A stretch of 64,000 nt of DNA from Limonium bicolor (Eukaryota; Streptophyta; Magnoliopsida; Caryophyllales; Plumbaginaceae). The notes beneath the pieces are model-generated. The model searched no databases. It saw only the letters and a program-made list of their open reading frames with translations, and was not told the DNA's origin. The translations under genes were made by a program, and so were the position numbers. Every line of letters begins with the position of its first letter. Within the stretch, counting starts at the first letter, position 1. Where the stretch lies: NCBI GenBank assembly GCA_023374045.1, contig CM041777.1, forward strand, positions 480,353,594 to 480,417,593, written 5' to 3'. Below are positions 25,174 to 34,806 of the stretch, piece after piece.

Positions 25174-27400
25174 AACTTCCTCACACTTGACTTTTGCTTG
25201 TCCTCAAGCAAATAAGGAATATAATTATCTCTAAGCCATAAAATAAAACAAGATTAAATAAGTGTAGAAGGGAATTTAGACAAAGTGACAATTGAAAGAA
25301 TAATTCTGCTCTTAGAAGTAGGTTTTTGCAAACAGTGAAGAAGAACAATTTAATAAAAGCATAGAAAAACTAGACTGCAGAAAACAAGTTAGATCAACCT
25401 GGGATTTCCAACCAATTTCATTTCTCTAACCCGGGATGACAAGGGGTGTGAAGTAATGCCTTATTCCGCAATACCTTTCAACACCACGTACTCATGTTTA
25501 TAAATATAAATTGCAATTTATTATTTACATCTCTTTTTTTTTGATGTGAAGATTGTATATACAAAACACACATTTTTTTTAATTGCATTATTCTTCTGTA
25601 CCCCAGACTTTTCTCTTTATCCTTGTAGCGGTGTTGGGTCTTCTATCCCAGGTCACAAGACCTAGGTAGATAGGTGTTAAAGCACCCCAAAGAACTTAAT
25701 AACCGGATAGACGAGGCCTGTTTTTGGTTAGAAAAATTCATAAACAGTGGAGTACCTTGTCTTTATCCTTTTCTTTCCTTGACTTTCCACATATTCCATA
25801 ATCCCAAGCTAAACTAAATTGGTTTTTACAATTAGCAGATCTATCATATTTTGAGTAAAAATAGAGTATTTTGATGGAAAATAATTTTATACAAACTCCT
25901 TAAAAAAACCATCTTTTAGTTGTCACTTGACATAATTTCGGACACTTCTACAATTATTTTATCTCATTTTTTCATTCTTTTTTTTTATACAGGCAATTAG
26001 AGTAGCTAAAAGCGAGTGTGGCATTATCGAACAACTGTCATATTTTCAGGGAAAGGTCTCTCCTTCCTCACACTTAAGAGGAGCAATGTCCTCATTGTTC
26101 AGAATTAATTTTAAGAAAAGGAACTTTCAAAATATGACAGATTCATAAAGGATTAAACTCATATAGGTTGAACATTAATAATAAAGGAAGAACTGAAACT
26201 CCCCTTGGATCGTAGATTGAGGAAGGTATCCTTCCTCACACTTAAAGCTTTGGTAGGGGTGAGACGTTCCTCACACTTAAGTTCGCGCAATTGTTCAACC
26301 GAAGATATCGAAATTCCTAGAGCAACTGAGGTTGCTTCCATAGGCGAGCTCAGCTATATGTTCGAACATAGAATTTATTCTGAAAAGGAAAACATATATA
26401 GCCAGCAGAACTCAAGTGGCACCAAAAGAAAATAATAATATGAAAAACAAAAAATAAAGCATAAAATAAAGCACTGCATAAAACAAAAACATAAAGTAAA
26501 CTGAACTGTTACCTTCCTGTATGTAACAAAAGTTTGACAAGGTTAAAACAGTATTAGTCTACAAAAAGTTAGTAACACAGAGTAATAATAAAATTAGATA
26601 AAAAAATAAAAATAAAAATCACTGCGGTGGTGGTGGAGGCTGCACTGATCCCTTGCGTGATTCGGTGGAGAATTGAAGAAGATTGAGCAATTTGAAGAGG
26701 GGCTAGCTCGCACGCCTGCTTCTTCTCTTCGGTTTCGAGCTGGAGCAAAATTGGGGAAGAACAGATTTTGTTTTTGGAACGCGTCGTCTAATCTTGGGGA
26801 CGTCCGCGTGAGCGTCCGCGTGGAGGGGTGCGGTCAGCTGGGCGGACAAGTGGAGTAGCGGTCCTCACAGGCGTCCGCGTTGGCGTCCGCGTGAGCTGGG
26901 GCGGACACGGGTGCTGGGCGTCCTCATTGACGTCCGCTAGGACGTCCGCACGGGACAAGGCGGACACGCCTTATGGCGTCCGCGTGGGAGTCCGCTTGGA
27001 CTGGGGCGGACAGGCCTCTGTTCGTTTCCTTTTTTTTTATTTTAACCTAACTTAACAATCAATAACAAAATAATAAAGTCATAAAATTATGAGTTAGTAA
27101 TTAGATGACATAAAATCATAAGTTAGAAGTTAGATGACATAAAATTAAAAGTTAGAAGTTGATTTACAGAAAATTAAATGTTAGTAATTAGTGTACATAA
27201 AATTAAAATGTTAGAAGTTAGAATTAGATGTTAGGAGTTAGATTAAACAACAAATATAATAATATAAAAAATATAGTAGATAATTAATATAAACAATTAA
27301 CAAAATATTAAGGACATAATATTAACAGAATAAAGAGAACAGAATATTTATAATTAAACAGGTGAATAATCCGGGGCTTAGGAACTAGAATAAATCTAGT
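25174..27400 (-). other. E5 interior, noncoding
   Basis: No recognisable gag or pol. The PPT-like stretch adjoining the 3' LTR (25174-25186; minus strand GTGTGAGGAAGTT) follows a 'gaggacaagcaaaagtcaag' segment. A 'cctcacactta' motif, echoing the PPT, recurs near 26070, 26233 and 26270. A GTCCGC-rich island lies at 26800-27010, and 27070-27250 is a degenerate array of 'aagttagatgacataaaat'. Nothing else is evident. Confidence 0.6.
26800..27010. repeat. GCGTCCGCGT island in the E5 interior
   Basis: Repeated GCGTCCGCGT with facing GGGCGGACA segments, spaced about 50-60 bp, strongly GC-rich in an AT-rich interior. It is the internal counterpart of the islands in the E5 LTRs (24765-24960 and 28600-28785). 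Confidence 0.7.
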
Positions 27401-27417
27401 CCCCGGCAACGGCGCCA
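27401..27417 (-). other. Primer-binding site of E5 (tRNA-Asp)
   Basis: The + strand CCCCGGCAACGGCGCCA equals the 3' end of plant tRNA-Asp including CCA. Its complement on the minus strand is therefore the PBS, 3 bp from the LTR (27421). It is not a tRNA gene, since no cloverleaf surrounds it. Confidence 0.88.
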
Positions 27418-27420
27418 TTT

Positions 27421-29009
27421 TGCAGAAGTGTATATCTGAGTGGTTAGAACTGGTGTAATTAACATAAAAGAAAAGAAATTAAAACTCAAAATAAACGTCG
27501 GGCTGCAAAAAATCCCGGTCGTGGTAGTATAGTAAAAATGTAAGCGACCGGATATCGAACCGTGGGACTAATGTACATATTGTAGTACCTAAGCATGTCA
27601 CAAAAAGGGGGGATTAATTGACTTGTTTTTATAAATAAAAAGGGAAGATAAAATAAACTAAGTTAATAGATAAACTAAATGGGACTCTGGTTCACGTTAA
27701 TATAATATCTGCTCTTTCATGCTAGGTTTACTGGTTTAATTATAATTGTTGGCAAGATTCCTGTTTTTATCTTAAGGTCCGATGAAAACTCATAAGAACT
27801 CGTTCCAGTTATGCAAGGTCCGATGAAAAATCAAGCACCCACTGGTGGACGGCAGAGGAGTATGAGGAATTTTATTCTTGCAACTGAAAATACTAACTTA
27901 TTAAATCATAATAAGCTTTCTCCAGATTTACGGCTTAATTAACCTAGCTATTTATCACCGGTCTGATCATAATAGACTTAGCAAGCAATTTAATAAATTC
28001 ATGAGGTTTATTAAAAAGATGCGAGATAACCTTTAAGCGTAACAAACTGTACTAAAACTAAAACCAGTAAAACATATTGCATAATTAATACAGAAACATA
28101 GTAATTATTCCCAGAGTATACGTAAACTAGCCTAACATATTAAATAGAGATCTGCTATTTAAATACGTGAGACTAGAGGTGAAACTAATGAAATGAAAAG
28201 AAAACAAATGAAGAAGCGGGAGAATAGAAATGGAATGAACGAGTGAATGAAAGTGTAGTGGTTCGAAGATGGATTGATGGGGTGAATTGGAACTCCGGAA
28301 GGAACCACGGAAGGAACCTCCGGGAGGACACTGGAGAAGATGAATGGAGCGTGGCTTTTATAGAGGAAGGAAAAGAAGAGGCAGCAGATAGGGAACACCG
28401 CGTGAGGAATTGATTGAGGCGGCAGAAAGAAAGAGCTGGACGCGTGAAAAGATTTGCTTATTGATTGCTTCATTAATTGCAGGGGACAGAGCTGCAACGC
28501 ATGAGTGATTTAAGGTGGGCGCCGACTGGTAATGGATATGGCAGCAACTTGCAGAGAGTCGGCGAAGAAGATAACCTGTCGCGTCAATTTCCAGCTGACG
28601 CGTCCGCCTTGTTGTCCGCCTTATATGGGGCGGTTCCTGCTCTCAGGTCTCACTGTTGTCTCACGTCCGCATGTGTTGCATGGGCGGTCTCCTCTCCTCA
28701 CGTCCGCCTAGACTGATGCGGTACTGGGGCGGTTGCCTCTCAGAGCTGTCCGCCTAAGGAGACGCGGACAAGAGGGCGGACACGGCACATAAATAAGGCC
28801 ACTGCGTGCTTCTCGGGTGGCTCTGTTTAATCCTTTATAATATATGTCTTTATTTGGCATTTTTCCTACATTTTAACACATATAATACATCAGTTAATAT
28901 AACAACATAATTATAGGAAAAACCCAAGATAAGTGAGAAACATTACTAAAAATGCTACAAATTATAAGGTGATTAAACCTTAATAAGTCTATATGTTTTG
29001 CACTTATCA
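27421..29009 (-). repeat. 5' LTR of E5
   Basis: 1589 bp, almost identical to 23594-25173 apart from small indels. TATA box on the minus strand at 28355-28362; GTCCG/CGGAC island at 28600-28785. The right end CACTTATCA is followed by the TSD gtgac. Confidence 0.92.
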
Positions 29010-29892
29010 GTGACACTCTAAGGAATACCATATCGTGGTTGTGAACTCAATGTCCCTCCTTCTGGTGTCTGCATATGATTTATGCCGGTCCTGAGCTGCC
29101 CTCATGTTCTTACGAATCTGTAGGACATCCTCCTTAATCTGCTCTAGGTACTCTGGTCCTAGAAGTGTAGTCTCGCTGGCCTCATCCCAGCATAAAGGAG
29201 TCCTACACGGTCTACCATAAAGTGCCTGAAATGGTGGCATCTGTATCGAGGAGTGGTAGCAGTTGTTGTAGGCGAATTCTAACAAATGTAGACGCTCTAA
29301 CCAGCTCCCCTGAAAATCCAAGGCACATGCTCTCAGCATGTCCTCCAGTGTCTGGATGGTCCTCTCACTCTGACTGTCGGTCTGTGGATGGAACGCCGTA
29401 CTAAGCTTCAACTTTGTACCCAAGGCTTCCTGAATCTGACCCCAGAATCTAGACAAAAATAAAAAGTCCCTATCAGACACAATGGTCTTTGGCACCCCAT
29501 GGTGCCGGATCACCTCCTTCTGGAACAATCCGCTAACTTCGGGACCTTCCAGGTATCCTTCATAGCCACAAACTTTGCCACCTTCGTCAGACGGTCCACA
29601 ATGACCCAAATCGTGTTCAGTCCTCCCTTAGTCGGTGGGAGACCGACAACGAAATCCATCGAGATGTCCTCGAACTTCCAGCAAGGAATAGGCATAGACT
29701 GCACTAAACCGCGGGTCTCCTATGCTCAAACTTAACCTTCTGACAGGTCAAGCATCTAGTCACGTAGTCAGCTACATCCTTCTTCATCCCGCTCCACAAT
29801 AAATGGACCTTTAAGTCCTTGTACATCTTCGAAGAACCGGGGTGGATGGATAAGGACGAGCAATGAGCCTCCTGGAGTATCTTCTCCTTCAA
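29010..29892 (-). pseudogene. E4 integrase N-terminal and core parts, frameshifted and interrupted
   Basis: Three overlapping minus-strand frames carry one integrase. 29892-29704: the HHCC zinc-binding module (a histidine pair, then CLTC). 29704-29510: start of the catalytic core with MDFVVGLP, containing the first catalytic Asp. 29609-29010: the second Asp in SDRD and the Glu in the SERTIQTLED block, then the ALYGRPCR motif. Frame changes between blocks indicate at least two frameshifts, and another lies just before E5. It follows pol directly (pol ends at 29932), as in a single Ty3/gypsy polyprotein. This copy cannot make a full integrase. Confidence 0.9.
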
Positions 29893-29931
29893 ATCTGGAG
29901 AAGACTCTAGAATACATAACCGGCCATTCAG

Positions 29932-32025
29932 TCAAATCATGCCATCATCACATAGTTCGAAGTCATACTTCTGACTTTCGAAGCAACCCTCTATCATCTT
30001 CTGCCTGATACTCTCCATGTACTGGTCACTCTCCTGTGCAGCTCGTATCTCATCAATCATACTGCTGCTCGCTAACAGTGTAAATAATGAATGAGCTCTA
30101 CGGCTCAGGGCGTCGGCTACTACATTCGCCTTGCCCTCCTTGTACCTCAAGTCTATGTCGTAGTCCTTCAAGAACTCGACCCATCTTCTCTGTCGCATGT
30201 TCAGCTCCTTCTGGGAGAAGAGATGCTGTAAACTCTTGTGATCAGAGTAGATGGTGACTGTCACACCATACAGATAATGTCGCCAGATCTTCAAAGCGAA
30301 GACTACTGCGCCTAACTCAAGGTCGTGTGTGGGGTAATTCACCTCGTGCTTCTTCAACTGTCGGGATGCGTAGGCAACTACCTTCCCATGCTGCATAAGC
30401 ACACAGCCTAGACCGGTTCCAGAGGCATCACAATATACCTCGAACCCATCGGTGCCCTCAGGGATAGTAAGAACGGGTGCCGATGTCAGGAGATCCTTCA
30501 GTGTCTGAAAGGACTGCTCGCACTCAGCAGACCATAAGAACTGGGACTCCTTCTTCATGAGATTCGTCATTGGTTTGGCCACCTTGGAGAAGTCTTTAAC
30601 GAACCTTCGATAGTAACCGGCCAAACCCAGAAAACTGCGGACGTCTGTAACTGTCTTAGGCCTTGGCCAACTCTTTACTGCCTCAATCTTAGCAGAGTCT
30701 ACAGATATCCCGCTCGCTGATATAATGTGTCCAAGAAATGACACACTATCCAACCAGAACTCACATTTTGAGAGCTTGGCATACAGCTGGTTCTTTCTCA
30801 TGATACTCAATACCTGTCTTAGATGTAATTCATGATCCTCTCTGGTCTTCGAATAGATCAGGATATCGTCGATGAAAACCACAACTGAACTATCAAGCTG
30901 TTCTCTGAAGAGACGGTTCATCAAATCCATGAATATGGCTGGCGCATTCGTCAATCCGAATGGCATAACGGTGAACTCGTAGTGTCCATACCGTGTCCTG
31001 AAAGCTGTCTTCTCAATGTCACCCTCTGCAATCCTAATCTGATGGTAGCCAGATCTGAGATCTATCTTCGAGAAAACACTGGCCCCTCTCAGCTGGTCAA
31101 ATAAATCATCTATTCGTGGCAATGGGTACTTGTTCTTGACCGTGACCGCATTAAGCTCGCGGTAGTCGATGCAGAGTCGCATACTGCCGTCCTTTTTCTT
31201 GATGAATAATACTGGAGCACCCCAAGGAGAAACACTAGGTCGAATGAATCCCTTGTCGAGGAGGTCCTCCAGCTGTAGCTTCAGCTCCCTCATCTCAGCC
31301 GGTGCCATACGGTAGGGCGCCTTAGCAATAGGGCCCGTACCTGGCAATAAGTCGACGGCGAACTCAATCTCGCGCACAGGCGGCATGCCTGGCAGCTCAT
31401 CAGGAAACAAATCGGGAAAGTCTGCCACGACTGGAATGTCTACATCCATCTCGTCGATCTGTCTCGTGTCCTGTACATAACAGAGGAAGGCTTGTCGGCC
31501 CTTCCTAACGTCCTTCATCAGGGACAATGCTGACACGATCTTGACAGTCGGCTCTCTTCTCACACTGCAGTATGACACAGTCTTGCCGCTCAGCCCCTTC
31601 AGTAGTAGTCGATGTTCTGCACAATGAAGGCTGCCCCTATGTTTCTGCAACCAATCCATGCCCACTATAATGTCAAAACCCAAGTTCTTGAACTCGATCA
31701 GATCGATGGGAAAGGTCTCAGTCATAATGCTGATCTCTAACCCCGTGTACTGTCTGGTGCAACCTATTTTCTCCTTCGAAGGAAGGGTGACTGAAAAGTC
31801 TGAAAGCTGTTCGGGGGCAGCCCCCAGCTTCTTAGCAAATGCCGAGGAAATAAAAGAATGTGAAGCCCCTGAGTCGAACAATACGGAAGCACTAACACCA
31901 TCAACAGGAAAGGTACCTGAGATCACCTCTCGTATTAGCATCGAGTCCCAATAAATCACTAATTTACTGTCGGTTGTAGTTGTCATACATGTGATGACAT
32001 TACCGGACTCCTTGGCTTGCGCCAT
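29932..32025 (-). CDS. pol: E4 pol: aspartic protease, reverse transcriptase, RNase H
   Basis: A 697-residue open frame. The protease active-site DSG is at residues 51-53. RT spans about 250-430, with the first catalytic Asp near 322 (FSKIDL) and the polymerase box FIDD at 384-387. RNase H follows, with Asp 533 (YCDAS), Glu 570 and Asp 595 (SDHKS), and ends with the VADALSR motif near 640. Protease-RT-RNase H-integrase is the Ty3/gypsy order, and integrase follows 40 bp downstream in shifted frames. The frame starts 159 bp after the ALKBH stop, so pol is not in one frame with gag-ALKBH; how it is expressed (frameshift, splice or reinitiation) is unclear. No internal stop interrupts PR-RT-RH. 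Confidence 0.93.
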   Translation of the reverse strand: MAQAKESGNVITCMTTTTDSKLVIYWDSMLIREVISGTFPVDGVSASVLFDSGASHSFISSAFAKKLGAAPEQLSDFSVTLPSKEKIGCTRQYTGLEISIMTETFPIDLIEFKNLGFDIIVGMDWLQKHRGSLHCAEHRLLLKGLSGKTVSYCSVRREPTVKIVSALSLMKDVRKGRQAFLCYVQDTRQIDEMDVDIPVVADFPDLFPDELPGMPPVREIEFAVDLLPGTGPIAKAPYRMAPAEMRELKLQLEDLLDKGFIRPSVSPWGAPVLFIKKKDGSMRLCIDYRELNAVTVKNKYPLPRIDDLFDQLRGASVFSKIDLRSGYHQIRIAEGDIEKTAFRTRYGHYEFTVMPFGLTNAPAIFMDLMNRLFREQLDSSVVVFIDDILIYSKTREDHELHLRQVLSIMRKNQLYAKLSKCEFWLDSVSFLGHIISASGISVDSAKIEAVKSWPRPKTVTDVRSFLGLAGYYRRFVKDFSKVAKPMTNLMKKESQFLWSAECEQSFQTLKDLLTSAPVLTIPEGTDGFEVYCDASGTGLGCVLMQHGKVVAYASRQLKKHEVNYPTHDLELGAVVFALKIWRHYLYGVTVTIYSDHKSLQHLFSQKELNMRQRRWVEFLKDYDIDLRYKEGKANVVADALSRRAHSLFTLLASSSMIDEIRAAQESDQYMESIRQKMIEGCFESQKYDFELCDDGMI

Positions 32026-32184
32026 ATCTAGGATGCAGATGGTACCCTCCTTTCCATTTTCGTAGCCTGAAGTTATGAATTAACGGTATCAACAAACTGA
32101 ACAGATATACTTGAAGGTACAAAACTCTTATTTCATTCATCCACTGTATTATACAAGGTTACACACTTAGCTACTGCTATTACA

Positions 32185-32917
32185 TCAGTACTGTCTGAAA
32201 GTCAAATTTAAACGGCCAGGTCGGATGTGGGTATCATTCACTAGAGCTGGTGGGGTGGTATTGAGCTTAATGCTCTTAATACCATGATATACAAGCCTCG
32301 ACTCTCCACCAAATACCAACACATCCCCAGACTTGAGGATGATCTTGCTTGCCAGATCCATCCTCTTCTGGTCTCCATAGATGAACTCAGCATCATCGCC
32401 GATGGAGAATGACACAACCGGTATTCCTCTGGTGATGGACTCAGTCGTCTCATCACAGTCCTGGTGCATCCCAAGCTTTCCTCCCTGCTCGTAGTAGTTG
32501 ATGATGCAAACGTCAGGTGTCATGTCGGGTAATGGAAAAGTCTCACAGTCTTGAGCAATATCCATTGTGTTTCTCACCAAGGTTAGGAAACTCTCAGGTA
32601 TCCTAGGTATTGATACGCCACCTACATCTCACCTCTCGATAAACCCTAGCTTGTGGATCCCAATCCCTAAGCACATCATGTGCAGTTTCATTTTAGAACC
32701 ACTATTAAATACAAGGGTATAAAATCCTCATATGCCCTTACCCAAGGCTCTACACTCATTCACTATGGCGATTTGCTCATCTAGGGTTAGGAACCCTCTG
32801 AGAAGTATCAGCCCGGTCTGACCACATGACACAACTCACTAGGGTACTCCCGTCTTTCTTCCACGGGTCTAGGTGATCTCTGTCTTGTAAGTGTGGGATA
32901 GCAGATGTCGAAGTCTC
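32185..32917 (-). pseudogene. E4 ALKBH1-like 2OG-Fe(II) dioxygenase exon (gag-fused)
   Basis: This exon encodes an AlkB-family domain most like plant ALKBH1. ALKBH1 proteins oxidatively demethylate nucleic acids using Fe(II) and 2-oxoglutarate. Minus-strand order: an FDICYP start block, an LLRGFL helix block, a KMKLHMMCLG block, then an intact 131-codon frame (32580-32185). That frame has INYYEQGGKLG, the HQD iron ligands (His 32464-32466, Asp 32458-32460), the distal His in LVYHGI (32284-32286) and the C-terminal RPGRLNLTFRQY with R-x5-R. It is joined to the zinc-knuckle exon by a 129-bp phase-1 GT-AG intron. Damage: a frameshift near 32812, a stop at 32728-32730, and further breaks near 32660-32600. 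The catalytic half is open. A host gene is unlikely, since E3 has the same arrangement. Confidence 0.9.
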
Positions 32918-33046
32918 CTAAGAGGTAACAGGTTTCCTAGATAAGTTGTTTATCTAAAGCGGTAATTAAAACACACATTCATGCTAAGGTAAAGCTTTAA
33001 CACTTAGTCATGCTCTCATACAATGGTTAAGGTTTCAAATGCAAAC
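32918..33046 (-). other. Phase-1 intron between gag zinc-knuckle exon and ALKBH exon (E4)
   Basis: On the minus strand the donor is GAAG/GTTTGC (GT at 33045-33046) and the acceptor CTCTTAG/GAGAC (AG at 32918-32919). Removing 129 bp joins the gag frame to the ALKBH frame without a shift. E3 has the equivalent at 47138-47271 in the same phase. Splicing is inferred from sequence only. Confidence 0.7.
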
Positions 33047-33403
33047 CTTCACCGCGCTGGGTGCTAGTGCCAGCGCCTGAAGCTCCCGCTGCATTCAGCA
33101 CACGGTTGCCCGGTGGGTTCCTCTGGTTCTGGTTCTGCTGTTGCGGCTGCTGATGCTGCTGCCCCCTCTGGGCTTGGGGCGCCGGCCCCCTCTGGCCACC
33201 TCGAGCTCCATCTCCTCCAGTAGGTGCGCTCTGAGTCCCCTTCGACGGGCGGTACGCTCGGCTCTCTGGATTAGCAAAGCACTCGAACGACCTGTGGCCT
33301 TTCTTTCCACAATGGTGGCAGTCCACCGCTTGCCCGGTGCAATCAACACCCGGGTGGTCTTTACCACAGCGCTTGCAGTGAAAGTGGTGCTGGGGTGCAG
33401 AAC
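33047..33403 (-). CDS. gag: E4 gag exon with two CCHC zinc knuckles
   Basis: The nucleocapsid exon. Two adjacent knuckles are visible: C-x2-C-x3-H-x4-C (CKRCGKDHPGVDC) and C-x2-C-x4-H-x4-C (CHHCGKKGHRSFEC). The first has an unusual three-residue spacing. A Gln/Asn/Gly-rich low-complexity tail follows and runs to the splice donor. The exon opens at a GT-AG acceptor (AG at 33404-33405) and reads in frame from the preceding exon. The same double knuckle occurs in E3 (41050-41180). Such domains bind element RNA during packaging. Confidence 0.85.
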
Positions 33404-33488
33404 CTATCATCATATCACACTCAGATTAATACAAGGATGGTAATGGATAGTATAATACACAACTCATTCACAGGGTTAGATCGCTTAC

Positions 33489-33820
33489 CCTTAGGGGGTG
33501 CAGATCTAAGAGGCTGGACATCATAGGTAGGCCCGGTCAGCATCGGGACCTTGTCCTTGCCCTTCTGGCTGGCCTGCTCCTTCTTCTTCTCCTTCCAGGA
33601 GAACTTTTTCTTCCTGTGATCGTCAAAGTGTCAGGAATAGCAGGTATAAAAGCAGGCAGAAGTAAGTAATTTAAATGGATTAAATAACTTAAGGTGGTTC
33701 TTACTTCCAACCCTTGCTGCTCCGCTTCCAGCCGCAACCTCCGCCTCCTTCTCAGGGGCCTTACGCTTTGCCCCTGGTGTCCTCCCGGCTGTTCACCAAC
33801 AGCTCAGTCGAGAAGCAGCA
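33489..33820 (-). CDS. gag: E4 gag middle exons (basic linker)
   Basis: Two short exons, Lys/Arg/Glu-rich, separated by a 91-bp intron (33614-33704; donor GTAAGAACC, acceptor GATCACAG). The first spans about 33820-33705 and the second 33613-33489, followed by an 85-bp intron (33404-33488; donor GTAAGCG, acceptor GATGATAG) before the zinc-knuckle exon. The second ends in PLRSAPPKG, equivalent to PLRSKAPKG in E3, fixing the intron position. The first has at least one frame break, so its exact limits and phase are uncertain. Confidence 0.6.
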
Positions 33821-33906
33821 TCGTAGCATTCCTAATGCATCAATGAGTTCCCGAACTTGTAATAAATCAAACTGAGTTACAAGGTATAATCGTCAACTAA
33901 TTTTAC

Positions 33907-34581
33907 TTGGATCGTAGGGTATAAGGCAGCACCCATGGCGGCCTTGATAGCATATCGCACCCCGCCTATAAATTTCTCCACTTTCACAGTATCAGAATAA
34001 ACAACTCCCGGGACAAAGTCCAAGAGCCCAATAAAAGAGGAGTAGTACTGATCTACTGTCAGACTACCCTGCCTCAGAGCCTCGAACTCTTCCCGCTTCC
34101 TCTGCTTCAAATGAGCAGGATAGTACTTCTCTCTCAGTAATTCCACAAAGCCTGTCCAACCAAAACCCTCTATAGCGGTGTAGTGTGCCTTCACGGACCT
34201 CCACCAAGTGCTGGCGGCGTCCCTCAGATGGAAGGCTGCTATACCGACCCGGTGCTCAGCAGGCACATGAATAGCATCGAAGGCCTTCTCGTGCTCAACA
34301 ATGTATCTCTCCAGGACGGTGGGGTCAGCTACTCCGTCATATGTAGGTACTCGCGTGTCAGCAACGCTCTTTAGCCAGTTTGGCTCTCTCGGTGCGGGTA
34401 CGGGTGGGACTACAGGTGGTGCTCCTATCTGGACACCTCCCATCAGGGTTAGCTGAGCAAAGACGGCAGCTACCGTCTCAGCAACGCCCACGGCTGGGGC
34501 CTCAGGAGGACCTCCTCCAGGCCCGCCGCCTCTTCCACCACCTCCTCTGCCTCTGCCAGTCGAACGTATTCCAGAAGACAT
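33907..34581 (-). CDS. gag: E4 gag exon 1 (capsid domain)
   Basis: 225 codons from an ATG after the PBS and leader. The first 25 residues are an RG/GG-rich tract. A Retrotrans_gag-type core follows (about 85-215) with STWWRSVK, REKYYPAHLKQRK and DQYYSSFIGLLDFVPG. The frame leads into a GT donor after residue 225 (CCAA/GTAAAATT), at the same protein position as in E3 (TIQ versus TLQ). Without splicing it would end nine codons later. Confidence 0.88.
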
Positions 34582-34790
34582 CTGAAGAATTCAGAATCAA
34601 AGTCAACTCTCAGTATAAATACCGTACTTATTTCAACCATAAGTTCACATAGCCCTACAAGGCATAAACACATTGTCCCCGACAATCTCCTAACTTAAAT
34701 CGTTAACAACTTTCCCGTAGGTACTGGTGTATGAATAACCTAAGCTCACGGTACTTAAACTACTATCTCTTGTAATCAGAGCGGTACTCC

Positions 34791-34802
34791 GCTCTGATAC
34801 CA
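34791..34802 (-). other. Primer-binding site of E4 (tRNA-iMet), in a hairpin
   Basis: On the minus strand TGGTATCAGAGC lies 4 bp after the 5' LTR, complementary to the 3' end of initiator tRNA-Met. The segment ATCAGAGCGG is followed by loop AGTA and the perfect complement CCGCTCTGAT, so the PBS can fold on itself. Confidence 0.88.
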
Positions 34803-34806
34803 CTTT

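Larger units (their letters stand above)
23594..29009 (-). mobile_element. E5: non-autonomous Athila-like LTR element
   Basis: 5416 bp with two nearly identical LTRs (1580 and 1589 bp), terminal TG...CA, and a perfect TSD gtgac (23589-23593 and 29010-29014). A PBS matching tRNA-Asp places its 5' end on the right. The 2.25-kb interior holds no protein motif. The tRNA-Asp PBS and the PPT-side sequence rich in 'gaggacaagcaaaag' on the minus strand are typical of Athila-group elements. It splits the integrase of E4. LTR similarity indicates the youngest insertion in the window. Confidence 0.92.

Noticed and set aside
27401..27417. Possible tRNA-Asp gene
   Set aside because: Only the 3' end is present, in the position of a PBS next to an LTR.
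32185..32917. ALKBH1 as an ordinary host gene or processed pseudogene inserted in the element
   Set aside because: Same position, intron phase and end in the diverged element E3, no poly-A or TSD around it, and frame continuity with gag.
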